From the NCBI GenBank assembly GCA_030386875.1, contig CM059576.1, positions 13,148,058-13,212,057 of the forward strand: DNA of 64,000 bases. The letters run 5' to 3'. This document shows positions 22,283 to 34,319 of the stretch, one piece after another. The notes under the pieces were generated by a model that saw only the letters and a list, made by a program, of their open reading frames with translations, was not told where the DNA came from and made no database searches. A program made the position numbers and the translations under genes. Origin of the DNA: Morinoia aosen (Eukaryota; Arthropoda; Malacostraca; Amphipoda; Talitridae). Positions within the stretch are counted from its first letter, which is position 1, and each line of letters begins with the position of its first letter.

Positions 22283-25059
22283 CGGAAATGCTTTCCTACC
22301 CAATACATTTCACCCGGCCATCCGGTTGTCGAGTAAAACGGTCCTAACCATATGTTAAAGTTCCTTCAACCAAGTGTTAGTCAGCAGGTATATATTTTTA
22401 CCTGAATTTATTAGCTTTATCAAACTTACAATAAATAAATAAAGAGAACATGTTATATCTTTCCCTTAACTGTTTGTTCGATATTCAACATGGCTGCTGA
22501 GATGCACGTATATGTTTATGTGTTGAGAACTTTGAAAAATCGTTGATGTCGTTTGTTTTTTTATTGAAAATAAAATGTTCACTTTCTTCCTATACTTTCC
22601 TTCAACTATGCTGAAGAATGTCGTTTTGTATCATGGTAACACAAATCAATTTTCGAGAATGAATCACCTCGCATACTTCAAAAACTAGTTAAAGAATTTA
22701 CATGAAAGTTTAACGGAATGTAGGCACTTTTGATGCGCGCAAGCCAGAGAAAGCTTTGCATTCTCACGGTAAGCTGCAATGAATAATGGCATTCGTTCTG
22801 AACAACTGGAGGTCGTGCGTGTCGAGCTATTAGCGAAGGTTAATGAAACGCGTCAAACACGAGGAATAATTACTTCAATTCTTTGTTTCTGTATTGATAT
22901 GGAACTGTGAGCATCGAAATAATCACGAACACTATTAAATGTTACACTATTGTAATTTAAATGAAATATATACGGCATTAGCGTGATACATGTTATCTTT
23001 CTTCGGGATGACATGAATAGATTGTAGATGCATAGAACCGGGTGATCTTAAAATCTTGTTGCAGTATTTTATTGTGTTTATAGGAGCTTCTCGCAACTCA
23101 ACTTTGTTCATGACCTAAAATCACGGTAAAAGGAATAAGGTAAGGTCAAACCAATTCTTTTTACGTCGACCTTGTGGCCTTGCTGACGTCATGACAACCA
23201 ACCAATAGCAGCGCTCATATTGCATCTGGTAGCACTACGCGCCCCAAATCTAGCACCACTATTGGCCAACGACATGTCGCCATGGTGACGTCATAAAGTG
23301 TGTTTGAAATGAAGCCGTACCATTGGCTAGCCGAACAAGAGGTGCATTTTCTCCCTCCCTTCGAAATGACCCTGCCTTGTTTCCTCTATCGTGAATTACA
23401 TCCATTCCTGGAAAATTTTTCTCTCTCTTTTTCTCTCAGGTTTTATTGTGTTTTAATCCGGGAAATATGTAGTGCAACTGATATTCTGAAGCGTACTTTT
23501 TTCAGGCTACTCAGTTGTATGCTTGCATGCGAGGGGCGATATCTTAGATAGAAATATTAATTTTCATTAATGAAAAGCAGTTAAAAACGGATCAAAGCTT
23601 TCTAAAGTTATATTTAGCATTACATTCTAGCATAAGCAACCTAATCCGCTTATTTGTCCCCGTATTTATTTGCGCATATTTGACCGAGAGAAAACACATT
23701 GAACTGAAGACCAATACCGGTCAGCATTACGGGTATGAAAATTTACATTCTCGGTAAAAAATACAGAAACAGTTGAACATGCCGACATTACCTTTCGATA
23801 CATAAAAAAAAACCTCCCTGGTACCACACTCCTGATTTGTGTATAAGAAACGTAAAACGGTGTAATTCTTGAAAGTTGATCCAATAAATTTAACACAATT
23901 TTTCAAAAAAATATTAATACAAAGCGCGTTATCGCTGAATTAAGGAAAAACCGCAGTACCTATTCTAATTTCTAGAACAGTAGCTAAATTAACAAAGGAC
24001 ACAGCGTCAAATGTGCATCCTTAGCTACAAATCAGCTAACATACAGAAATGCAAAATATTCAACCACTAAAATTGCAAGGAAACATTCATTTGTTGATAC
24101 AGCAAGAGTTCGAAGGTTTATTTCCACAGAAGTTATTAAAGGAAATTCATCACAATCAATTTCAATTTTGAATAATGCTTAACCTAAAGAGGTTAAAGTA
24201 AAAGACGCACCGAATGAAGTAGACATCATCTGCGTTAGGGGTTGAGTACTTGATTGACATATATGACATTAAAATTTATTCTCTCGGATATTTTCCTTCA
24301 CACACTAGGACTGGAAGCTCATCACTACCGTCAGTACTACTAAATAATGCCAGGCCGGACAGCCTCCTCTAACGTTCACACAAGAGCTCAGGCTGCCGCA
24401 GCAGGAGTTGATTTTGTTGAAGGTATAATGGGGGGAAATGAATTATTTTGCCTCGAATACAAAAAGTCGATGTCGTAGAAATTTGAAACAAATTTTTCCT
24501 GCGTACATGTCAATAACACGCACCTGCTAACTCGGCAAACATGATTTATGAAACAACAAATATTTGTGTTAAATTTTCTACCAAAATGAGGCTGGCACAA
24601 AAGATTCCCAGTGAACAGACACGAGGAAAAGCAGCCGTCGCACAAGGCTTACATAAACATTTCACCATCAAAAAGAACGCTAAGCAGATATGAAATTTTG
24701 TTGAAAACATAAAAGATAATGTTTTCGCTTACGGGGAACTCCTCAATATAAAATTATTGATATTAAAAATGTTTGCTTTATGCTTGAAAAAACGAAAATA
24801 CGGGAAACACTTAACTGAACAGACCAAAACACCGCCCTTAGTCATAGTCAAGAAGTGCGAAATAGTTATAAGAAATTATAAAAAACCCAGCACGACGCGC
24901 ACGTCCAACAGAAGGTACACGCAGAAATGCAATCAAATTGGCATTCTAGTGAAGAATACGTGATTAAATTCATACATATGCCATCTCTGTACCAAAACAA
25001 TTTCAAGAAACATTCCAAGTTTTAATTCAAAATTTTTGAATTTGAGATAAGTTTGTTAA
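22283..25059. other. AT-rich stretch without recognisable gene
   Basis: No long frame, transposase or RNA gene found on either strand. The only structured part is the CRE/CCAAT cluster at 23184-23326. The remainder has T-rich and A-rich runs and short unrelated ORFs. Confidence 0.45.
23184..23326. promoter_or_regulatory. Promoter-like cluster: two CREs and three CCAAT boxes
   Basis: Two perfect cAMP-response elements (TGACGTCA) lie at 23184-23191 and 23286-23293. Three CCAAT boxes lie at 23202-23206 (plus strand), 23261-23265 and 23322-23326 (both as ATTGG). The 140-bp patch is much richer in G+C than its surroundings and is followed by a pyrimidine-rich run near 23340-23440. This density is typical of a housekeeping-type core promoter. 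Direction and target gene are not visible; no convincing first exon was found. The motifs are seen, the function is inferred. Confidence 0.4.
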
Positions 25060-25270
25060 GCCTCCCTCCCTAACCGCAACACAGGCGTTCAATAAGAACG
25101 AGAATGAAGGCACCATTTAGGATGGAGTTGAGAGGACACAGATTCTATGCACAAGGAGTATTCATAACCAGGAACCCCAGCACATAGAAACATTAAGTTA
25201 AGAAATAAAAGTTGATATGAGATTAAAATGGAAAAATGAAGTCGAAGGTGAGGAAAATCAAAACACCAAT
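25060..25270 (+). repeat. Isolated diverged copy of the S module
   Basis: Reads CCTCCCTCCCTAACCGCAAC, then GAAGGCACCATTTAGGATGG, and ATTCTATGCACAAGGAGTAT in the same order as the S modules of the 31-64 kb domain, for example at 32062 and 61230. It is the only copy I found left of 31 kb, so the module also moves or spreads alone. Confidence 0.75.
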
Positions 25271-25426
25271 ATACCAAAAAATTGGTCCTCACAAACAATT
25301 TTTCAATTCGACACAAAGAAAACTCGCTTAAATCACAGCTCAGACACCTCACATTTTCTGCCCACTAATTTCCATTGTCGGATTCGGGATTAAAATCCGT
25401 AAGAAAACTGTTTCTATGACATAAGA

Positions 25427-26487
25427 CAGAGGTTCCCAAACTTTACCATGCAAAGGGCCCCCAGATATTTGAGCCCCATCCGAGGACCCCCAGCCGATTT
25501 AAAGTTATTATTACCATACCAAGATACCCATAACATTATTATTAAGTAAATTTACTATTTGCATTCTTCTACACAAAAAAGTATATAGATAAGTTTTTAA
25601 AATGTGTTCAAAATTGTTTCTTGTTTTAAATTCAATTAAATAAAAAACTTGGTAGAAATAGCCACAGTAGATAGATGATTACACTCATTACAGTATGTAC
25701 AGTCAACACAGATAACCAAAAAACCAAATACATTTACCAAAAAAGAGCAGAATTAAACAAAAAAGCTATCAAACATTTCTTGTTCTGAGGGATTGATGGG
25801 CTTGATGGCTCCTACACATCTGATTAATTCGGCACTTGAAGTTAGTCGTTGTTCACCTGTAGGCGTGCTCTGGGCTTGATTTTCAGTGTTGTCAATATGG
25901 AAAATCCAATTTCACTAAAGTAGGTTTTAGCGTATGGCAAAATGCATTTCAGAGTTTTCACAACCAGAGCATAATATTCAATTCTTGAGCAGATCCAGAA
26001 CTCTGACAATGGACCATTGTCAGAGTCATTGAACTTATATTCAGAACTCTGACAATGGAAGGGCAGAGAACTTTATTTTCATAACCTCATCATTTGATAG
26101 TTCAATGAGTTTCTCTCATTGAACCACACACATTCTGGAAAAAAACCCACCACACACATTCACATTCAAACCCACCACACACATTCTGGAGAACATAACT
26201 ACACACCACAAAAGTAAACACAGTGGTCCAATAAAACCGGAAGCAAAGAATGACCCTTCAAACCTAAATGAAATATTATGATGGATATAATAATTTAATA
26301 GAGAAGTGCTGGCTGCTTTCACAACATAACAAAATATCGATACCACCTCTGATAATGACACAGAATCAGTGTTATATATTTTTATATATATTTTTGTTTG
26401 AAGGTAATTTTTTCCGTTGTGTCGCGGAACCCCTAGGACCTTCTCCGGAACCCCATGGGTATGGTGACCCCAGTTTGGGAACCACTG
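25427..26487 (-). mobile_element. Short hAT element with both terminal inverted repeats
   Basis: The left end is CAGAGGTTCCCAAACTTTAC and the right end is AGTTTGGGAACCACTG, terminal inverted repeats of about 16 bp typical of Charlie-like hAT elements. On the minus strand 25960-25770 reads LPYAKTYFSEIGFSILTTLK and IKPRARL. This matches the hAT C-terminal dimerisation region. The remainder of the transposase is absent or unreadable, so this is an internally deleted, non-autonomous copy. The 8-bp flanks (ACATAAGA and ATAAAAAA) do not match well, so the target duplication is unclear. Confidence 0.8.
26000..26058. repeat. Palindrome with a third direct copy inside the short hAT
   Basis: ACTCTGACAATGG (26000-26012), a single A, then its complement (26014-26026), and the same 13-mer again directly at 26046-26058. 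A nearby inverted pair TTCAATGAG / CTCATTGAA (26101-26123) and repeated CCACACACATTC units show that this patch was rearranged repeatedly. Confidence 0.9.
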
Positions 26488-26808
26488 ATAAAAAACATTG
26501 GAGTAGGCTACCAGAAATGTACATTTTCTTACAAACAAAAACAAAGAACACGAAACAATTCAAGTTTGTGACCGTTAATCCTGGAATATAAACGAAGAAA
26601 AAAAATTTGCAGTGTAGGCATAAGTCTGAAAAATGTCACAAGGATGCGACGAGAAACACTACGAAATAGAATGCGAACAGCTGATTTTCATGCGTCATCC
26701 TAAAAAGCCACATAGCAACTGAAAGAAAATTTTCATTTCATTCGAAAAAGACACCTTATAAATTACTGAAAATGGCGCAGAATACCACGCAAAATGAAGA
26801 ATGCAGTG
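26488..26808. other. No recognisable gene
   Basis: AT-rich gap between the hAT element and the BEL/Pao remnant. I looked for an LTR of the BEL/Pao element here and did not find one. Confidence 0.45.
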
Positions 26809-28212
26809 TTAAAAAGGAAAAAAACTTTTACCGGTGTTCAATTCTTGAAGGTACAATACGCATCCGTAAATGTCTTTACTGGCATCAGTGAAACAGATCA
26901 AGTTATAGGAAGAATCGTAACTGCCGACACAACGAGGCACTTTAGGACATAGCTCCGAGTTAAATTGCCGGGCGATTAATTTCCAAGATTTCAATTTGGT
27001 TGAATCAATAACTTTATCCCAAGCAAGATTTGCATCGAGTTGCAGCTCGTGCATTAGAAGTTTCGCTCGATTCAAGGCAGGCAGGTTAAATCCTAAGGGA
27101 TCATAGACGGAATGTAATGAGGACAGAATTTTACGTTTAGTATCTGCCTCTTTGTTTAATTTTACCTTTTTAATAGAGAGGGTATCCTCGGACTTGTTCC
27201 AGTGTAAACCTAGCAGTTTAGTGTCACTGCAGCCGTCCTGATCCTTTCCCACAGCACTCTCCAAATATTCCTTAGAATTAGAGTGGAACTGCTGCAACCT
27301 GAAACCGTAGTCTTTCAAGACATTTCTAGTATATTCACAAGCAGTTTCAAGTTCTCCCTCCACATCTGAGCTGAAAGAAAGGTTATCCATATACGCCAGG
27401 TTATACACCATCCGAGTCACGGCTCGTTCAAAGTCGGTGGCGGTTTGAGCATTTAGCACGAGTATTATGTATAACGAGACCATCAATAGGAAAGGAGAAA
27501 ACCTCATACCAAATGGCACACGCAGAAATTTATACGCCACCAACGAGAAATCACCTTCTTCAATGTCTCTAAACCAAAGAAAGAGAAGTTTATCAGAATC
27601 ATCAGTGCGCAACCGCAACTGATGGAATGCTTTTTCCAGGTCAAAAATTAGTAAGTATTTGTTAAATCTCAGCAGAGTTGAAGCCGTAGTAATCTTTGAA
27701 TTCAATTGCTGGCCCGGTAGAGAAACCTGATTGTGCGAAAGGGCTCCTCTATCTTGTCCCTCACACAAATTAGATAGATAAACTATGCGACATTTGGTGC
27801 TTTCCGAAGATTGTCGGAACACCGCATTGTGCGCAATAAAGGAAAAGGGGGAAACGTTAAGATTATCTAAATTTCCTACTTCCTCAATAATGTCATCTTC
27901 TAACTGCGATCTAATCACCTCGTTGTATTGAGACAATTTATTAGGACACTTTTTCAACTTTTTATGCAACGAATATAGAACCTTTTTCGCCAACCCTAAA
28001 TTATTGGGCAACAAGTGGACTATCCTCTCGTTCCACAAAGCTGGCAGAACGAGACGTCCGTCCTTGTTGCGAGAATGATTTTTTATGACGTATCCTACAA
28101 GAAATTTATTTTGGTCGCTAACCTTCTCTTGCTGAGAATCGTCGTAATTTAGGAACTCTAGGCAAACCTTTTCTAGAGTAGAGACGGTAGCGTCTTCTAC
28201 AGAAATAGTCAA
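26809..28212 (-). pseudogene. BEL/Pao reverse transcriptase and start of RNase H
   Basis: 467 codons. The first 90 or so residues are the linker found before RT in Pao elements (LVLPALWNERIVHLLPNN). RT motifs follow: SSESTKCRIVYLSN, LLIFDLEKAFHQLRL, YKFLRVPFGMRFSPFLL and an active-site segment at YNLAYMDN. The sequence LLGLHWNKSEDTLSIKK and SVYDPLGFNLPALNRAK are strong BEL/Pao signatures. ICFTDASKDIYGCVLY near the end is the RNase H start. Confidence 0.88.
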
Positions 28213-28251
28213 CTCGTCAGCTACAAGATTACTAGGCGTACTGCTACCTAG

Positions 28252-29856
28252 TCAGGAGAGGGAATGAACTTTAGTGACAAATTCGCTGACAAGCTCAAAA
28301 TGAGGCAAATTATCGATCAGCGCATTAATGTTCCCAGCAAGCATCACTCCTACACTACAGCAGTAGACTAAAGACAGCCGGTCTGCCCTCCCGAAACTAC
28401 AAGAGTGAACTGGAAGAAAATGAGCTGAATCGACACCCAATAAAACGTCTACAGCACCAGAATTATTTTTCTTCAGCAGCTTATCGGCTAGGTCAATTTT
28501 TAAATCACCTGCTCTTTGGACAACCTTCTCTACTTTACTCAAATTGATCTTCGTTTTTATTTCAGGCACCACGACAGCTTTCACTAGCACTTTCCTCTTC
28601 AACTGAAGCGGAAACTGCACAATACGAGTACTCAAAATTTTTGTTTCATTAAAACCCGTAATTTTTATTCTCAGGTTCTTTTGCACAATTTTGGCATTAA
28701 TTCTATGCGCTGCCGCTTCTGAAATGAAGGTAGTTTGTGAAGCAGGATCGTACATGAACCTCAAGCAAGCATTTGACCCTGGTGGCACAGAAGTGAAAGT
28801 CGGAATAAGAACATTATTTTCAGATGAAGTTTGCATTACGTTAAATTCAACTACATTTGCCTCCGCCTCTTTCACGCCACCAGAGTGAGATGGTAATCGA
28901 GAACTCTCGCTTGAGAATCTTGGAGTTGGCTTGGGTTTACGTACACAAAGGAAAAAGGCATGAAAAGTGTTACATGATCGGCATTTACCCGTAAATTTGA
29001 ATCTACAAGCCGAAATTTCATGGTTTAGAAGGCCACAGCGAGTACAACCCTTGAGCTGCTTAATTTTAGCCAGCTTTTCTTCCGGCGTCAAATAAAGAGG
29101 GCAATTCGACAACTTGTGGTCAGTGGCTGTCGACCTATTTTCGCTAGCACAGAGCCCACACGACCGTTTATTGGTAGCTTTTATAGGTGCACCGTAATTC
29201 ACGTCAGTAGCCATGGCACACGTTTTAGTTTGCTTAACGAAAGAAACAGGATAGAGAGAGCCTCGGTCAGGTTGCTTCATCCTTTCGATCAACTCAAAAG
29301 AATGTTGCAGCAGCTGTTCCAAGGTAGGTTTGGAAGAGTTCGTGATATTTACGAACGAAGTTTTTACGCTCTCAGGCAGACCTTGCCACAGGAAATACTG
29401 ACAGAAAATTTTGGCATCTACATCTAGTCTCTCCACCTGATCAATGAGAGAACGAGCTTCTGCAGCCCACTGGTATAGATTACCGACATCAGCTCGCAGG
29501 GCAGAGATTTGTCTGATCACTGAATATTGTTGGTTAATTTTGCTAGCAAAGGCCTCGCTCAATAGCTGCATAGCATCATCGTACACAGTAGAAGTTAGGA
29601 CGATGGAATCAATGATCTGCTTGGCAGGACCGGCCACCCTTTGTTTGAGATAAGAGTACTTCTCAAATTGAGTCAGATTAAATTTAGCAAGAATGGCTTC
29701 AAATGAAGAACTTAATTTCTCGAACAGCTCAGGCTGACCATTAAATTTCGGCAGCTCTATTTCAGGTAATTTCAGTTTGGTTAACTGGGAAACATTGACC
29801 CTAGGCTCACTTAGAGGCGAGTTAATTTCGCTGAGCTTGCACTTCAGACGGGACAA
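28252..29856 (-). pseudogene. BEL/Pao gag, zinc knuckles and aspartic protease
   Basis: 534 codons. The first 200 residues are the Pao gag region of the DUF1759 type (LPKFNGQPELFEKLSSSFEA, QYFLWQGLPE). Cysteine clusters around residues 235-320 (CGLCASENRS, CTRCGLLNHEISAC, CRSCNTFHAFFLC) are zinc-knuckle-like. From about residue 365 an aspartic protease-type domain of the DUF1758 kind follows (FMYDPASQTTFIS, then VDVLLGVDSAHFL). The order gag-knuckles-protease-RT is characteristic of BEL/Pao. Confidence 0.87.
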
Positions 29857-29922
29857 AGTGAGACACAGTTTATCAGAATAAGCCTCGCAGAGCTCAATTT
29901 GATCAGAATGCTCATCGGATGC

Positions 29923-30198
29923 CTAAATATCGTTGGCTAACATCCATTCTTCTATGGCAGTGTCAAGTTCAACCAGTGATACTTTTAGAGACTCCAATTT
30001 ATCAACATAGAAGGAAATATCAGCCTCCTCAAAGGGAGGATTGAGCTCTATGCGATTAATAGTTTTAGTTAAAGATTGCCTCTTAGCACTTCTTTGTTTC
30101 ACTTTCACTTTTAATTGAAGATCTTTACTTTTATCAAGCTGGGACTCTAGTTTAGATTGAAGTTCCGAAGAACGTTCAAGAATAGCTTCCGTAGCCAT
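29923..30198 (-). pseudogene. BEL/Pao gag N-terminus (coiled coil)
   Basis: 91 codons from ATG at 30196-30198 (minus). The product is strongly charged and helical (ELQSKLESQLDKSKDLQLKV), as usual for the N-terminal coiled coil of Pao gag. It lies directly upstream of the gag frame at 28252-29856, and 180 bp downstream of the primer-binding site on the sense strand. Confidence 0.75.
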
Positions 30199-30379
30199 GA
30201 CGGAAAATTAGAATAGTAACAATCAAGTTCCAGTTCGATATATAATCGGCTAAGAGGTAAAATATTTATGCAATAGAGACTAATCACAGAGCGACCACCC
30301 GCACACAGAGACGTACTCACGAGCCGAAGAGAAGCAACGCGCTGCGGACCAGGACAGTGAGGCAGGCGTCTTAGGACAC

Positions 30380-30399
30380 GGATCCGGTTCGAAGGACCA
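30380..30399 (-). promoter_or_regulatory. Primer-binding site of the BEL/Pao element
   Basis: On the minus strand the sequence is TGGTCCTTCGAACCGGATCC. Its complement reads GGTTCGAAGGACCA, the T-arm and CCA tail of a tRNA 3' end. This marks the border between the 5' LTR (expected at higher coordinates) and the leader. The tRNA species was not determined. Confidence 0.75.
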
Positions 30400-31030
30400 T
30401 AGCAAATAAAATGAAGTCGCAACTGTAAAATATCAAGAAAAAGTACCGTTTCAAAAATCTTATTTGCTTCTGCGAGAAAGTTTATCAAGAATTATACATG
30501 GTGCGGTGCTTTGCACTTGGCCGCAATGATACGAGCTGGGAGCAGGCTACACGAACAGCCAAATCACCCCCCAGGCCCGCCGCTCGCCGTTCCAACTCAA
30601 ATTACAGCTAAGAATCGAGTCGGAACTTTGCGCTTGGCGGCAAATGGTACTAGTTGGGGGGCAGGCTACACGAGCAGCCACCTCACTGCCCAGGCCCGCC
30701 GCTCGCCGCTCCTTCCTCGAGTCCCCAAGCACTGGAAACAAAGAATGATAGTAAACATACAGGCACTTGATCTTTAATTGACTGAAACTGAAAAGGAATT
30801 AATAGTTTGTTTGATGAGCCACCATCAAACGCGATCCAACAATATATTGCTCAGAATAATGTGTGATAATGGTTCGAGTCCTAAAGGAAATCTCCATAAT
30901 ATAAATGGCAGGGGTTCGGAAACTTTAGGGGTTTGGCTAGTCCGGCAAGCTTCCTCACCTCAAGGCAGAACGCCACGAAGTGTAGATCCCCTGGTAGTGG
31001 ATTTACGTCCGCCTGTCCCCCGTCTGGTGT
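30400..31030. other. GC-rich stretch with a 117-bp-spaced direct duplication
   Basis: 30505-30589 and 30622-30708 are direct copies (about 80% identical), each with GCAGGCTACACGA and ending CCGCCGCTCGCCG. The stretch nearest the primer-binding site may include remains of the BEL/Pao 5' LTR. Open frames here are on both strands and the products are not recognised. Confidence 0.5.
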
Positions 31031-31110
31031 GTGGAGCAGCGTGGAAGCCGAGCGCCTCCGGCAGGTAAGGGTGGAGCAGCGTGGAAGCCGAGCGCCTCCA
31101 GCAGGTAAGT
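31031..31110 (+). repeat. 40-bp tandem duplication containing a 5' splice donor
   Basis: GTGGAGCAGCGTGGAAGCCG followed by AGCGCCTCC(G/A)GCAGGTAAG(G/T) occurs at 31031-31070 and again at 31071-31110. Both copies end in a consensus splice donor (CAG|GTAAGG and CAG|GTAAGT). An ORF (30778-31068) runs up to the first donor. It could be a first exon end, but no gene is recognised. Confidence 0.8.
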
Positions 31111-31439
31111 AATACCTATGGTGCTTCCAGTAGATTACGTAGAATATAGTTTGAAATGCGCAGTTGGCATCGATGGCTGTGCGAGATTGGAGCTCTGTGA
31201 AAAGTCTGATTATTTGGTGCTAACGCACGCTCGAGTATACATACTTCTTATCGATCGTCAGTCGCCAAGAAGTACGGAAACTGCCGGGCCAAGAAATAGT
31301 TTCCTACATCCTGCCCTTTATACCATGAAAATAAAGGAACTAACCTGATCTTCTTAAATCGATCTTAAATCTAATAGGCGAGCTGGCAGAATAAAAATAA
31401 ACAGTGCAGCACGCCGAACTAAGGCTAGAAATTCGTACA
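31111..31439. other. No recognisable gene
   Basis: Spacer between the duplicated donor and the first arm of the fold-back family. A 76-codon plus-strand frame (31118-31348) has no recognisable product. Confidence 0.4.
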
Positions 31440-32859
31440 CCTCCATAGTATTCCTTATGAGGCGCCGATTACTTAAACGCCTTCAAAAATATATAATTAT
31501 GAGGAGCCCATGTTTGGATTCTCCCCTACAGCTGCTGCGCTTTTCATTACGCCAACCCGCTTTTACTGCACCTTTGTATAATTATTCAATTTTGAGGGTA
31601 ACTGAACCGGCATGATTTTGCGTTCATAACCTGTTAGTTTGAGCCTCTCTTACCGCCCCAAAGATGTTCAAAAATGAGAAATATTAAGGGACCAGTAAGA
31701 TTGGAGTTAGAGGAACTTGGAATCTATGCATTAGGTGTATTCACGCTCAGGATCTCGTTTCCACAGAAACAGTAAGTTGAGAAGGAAGTTTACAAAACAA
31801 GATATAATGTGAACAAGGAAGTCAGAGGGGCTGGAAACCAGGACAGCAGTGAAGCGAAAAAAAATCTCCTTACGCTAGCAAAATGGAATTGCAAAATTAA
31901 TTGGTGACAAAATATTGCAATAATATATCACTCAAAGTTTCCAAAAACGCTTAAACTTTGTAACAAATTCAATGCTTGGTCGTACCGTCGTCGACAGTCA
32001 GTTGTTACCCGTCCTAGTGAAATTACAATTGCTCGTGATTATTATTTTTATTCTATAAGAAAGTTTTAGCCTCCCTTAACTACGACAAAAATGTTCCAAG
32101 AGTGGAAGGATGAAGGCCCCATTTAGTATGGAGTTGAGGGAACGCGGAATCTATGCACAAGGTGCATAGAAACAGTAAGCTAAAAAAGAAGTTCATGAAA
32201 CAAGATCAAAGTTGAAGAAGAAAGTAATAGGTGGTGAAAAACAGGACAGCTGTGAACCGAAAAAGATGATCCGTAACAAAACCAAAATCTATTCTATTCC
32301 AGTAAAATGTAAGCCTACCTTACCTTTAGCTCGGGCCCTCACATAGTCCCCCTGGGAGCGCTAATTTCCATAGATACAAAAGTTGTATCTCACTGAGTCG
32401 AAACAAAATATTGTCGGAATTGCATAGGAATAGCCTAACAATATTTCTTCACTTTTTCACTCAATGTTTCGCGTAACTGACTGTAAACTCTATCTGTATT
32501 AGCTCTAAAGGAATTAGTACTCCCAGGGGTAATATTTGAGGTCCCGAGATGAGTGTGAGTTAAGCACCGTGGTGTGCACGGCGGGAGTTGCGGGATGGTG
32601 TTATCCGACCAGTAGTCGAACTTAGTTATAATCAATTCTTTGGCAGAGCTGAATGAAGGTAAGGTCAAGTTAACGTTTGCTATTTCCAACAGTGCTTACC
32701 ACAGTTGACTTTGAATTTGAACTTAGCATTAAACTTCAGTTTTACCTGCCTCAGTCACAGTGTCAAAAGTAAGTGTCAGGTTCCCAATTCTGCCACTCGC
32801 AGCCTCACCAAACCCACCGCAGCAGCCACTCAAACGCAGTGTTTGTATTGATAACAATT

Positions 32860-33450
32860 GCATGGTTCCGCTTAAAGGAATTTCATTACAATTTTACGGG
32901 AATTTTATAAGAATTTTTGTTCAGATAATTAGTTGTTTAGTCACGACCGCGTGTTGAGGTCAACAAAAGTTTCACCGCTTGTAAACTGAGTGAAAATATG
33001 TGAAAATAACCTAAGGCTGTTTACCCTTATTTATTTGACAAAAATTTCGAGTTATATCAAAGTCAGAAATTCATTGATTTCCCTCTCGCCATGTCTTGAG
33101 AATTGGAAAACGCGGTTATAAAGTCAACCTCAGATAGATTAACCCCTGGAGGAACTCCAAATTCAACTTGCTGATTTGGACCATTTCCTGAATGAATTTT
33201 ATGGCAATTTCTTGGGAATTTAATTAAAGAATTCCTGTCAAATGTTGAGTTTTTTTTCTAATGTACGATCTTGTTTCGAAATGCCGAAAAGTTCCATCGC
33301 TTATAGAAACATTGAGTGAAAAGGTGAAAGAATATCGTAATATCGTAATACGTTTTCGTCGATAATTTCGTTTAACAAAAATATTAGAAATTCTATAATT
33401 TTTCACTGGAAATGCCTTGAGAATCAGAAAACGCTGTTTTGAAGAAAGCA
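32860..33450 (+). repeat. Two diverged tandem units of about 320 bp in arm E1
   Basis: Features repeat in the same order: GGGAATTT, TTTCACCGCTTGTA / TTCCATCGCTTATA, GAGTGAAAA, then a CTTGAGAAT(T/C)(G/A)GAAAACGC block at about 33097 and 33416. Similarity is low, so the duplication is old. No coding. Confidence 0.5.
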
Positions 33451-33770
33451 TAAACTTGGAAAGAAAGTCAGAGGCGCTTGTGAACAGGACAGCAGTGAAC
33501 CGACACAAGGCTGGCTTTACCGGAACAACAAATTTATTTAAACAAAAAGGGGACTTACCTATTTCTCAGCTAGATACCTCACCTTGGTAGTGCTAATTCC
33601 CATAGACACAACAGTCGTGTCACCTTTACTAAGGATTAAAATACGCGAATTGAGTTTCGAGTTTTTCTAGGGCCAATCAGTCTGAGATTATCTATAAAAC
33701 CGCGTTTTACAATTTGCAACTCATTTCTAGTGAGAAATCCGAGAATTTTCAAGACTTTTATAACACAAAA

Positions 33771-34319
33771 TGGTAAATCTGAAGGATATGTCAGTTATCG
33801 ATTTTCCACTTTTTGATGCCTGAACCTAATTAATTGAATCAAAATAAACAAGTTTTCTTCTATGCACTTTCCGTCTCAAATGAGTATTTTACGATTTATA
33901 GCGGTAAGTTTAGTTTCGTCTTTGATGACGAATGCGCTCGAATAAACAGCTACTCATCGATTTTCCAATTTTTTTTGCTTGAATCATGGTAACAACATCG
34001 AAATAAACAACTTTTCTTCTATACATTTTTTTCGTCAAATGAGTATTTAACGAGGTATAACGGTAGGTTTGGTTTCGTCTTTCAAGACAGAGCGCTGGAA
34101 GCGAGACGCCATTGCAGTATTGCCATACAACTCGATCCAAGAATTTCTTTCCGCTTCAAAAACTGGAGTTGCGGTAAGTCATTTACCGCTATAACTAATG
34201 AAATACTCATTTGAGACGGAAAGTGCATAGAAGAAAACTTGTTTATTTCAATTTAATTAACTATGCTAAGGCATCGAAATTTACAAAATCGATAACTGAC
34301 GTATCCTTCAGATTTACCC
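33771..34319. repeat. Palindromic T module inside arm E1
   Basis: GGTAAATCTGAAGGATATGT at 33771 is mirrored by its near-complement ending at 34319. The mirrored blocks include ATCGATTTT, TCTTCTATGCACTTTCCGTC and AAATGAGTATTT. Arms are about 145 bp. The loop holds a further direct copy of the block (about 33945-34090). No coding sequence; it looks like a separate fold-back MITE or an internal duplication. Confidence 0.7.

Larger units (their letters stand above)
26809..30399 (-). mobile_element. BEL/Pao LTR retrotransposon, partial copy
   Basis: Minus-strand parts in order: primer-binding site, coiled-coil gag start, gag with zinc knuckles, aspartic protease, RT and the first part of RNase H. 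Integrase and the 3' end are not present in the window and no LTR pair was found, so it is a partial fossil. The parts that remain hold together in long frames with only a few breaks, which suggests moderate to young age; without LTRs no better estimate is possible. Confidence 0.88.

Noticed and set aside
30380-30399. 3' end of a tRNA gene
   Set aside because: Only the last 20 bases match a tRNA end, and it lies exactly where a BEL/Pao primer-binding site is expected.
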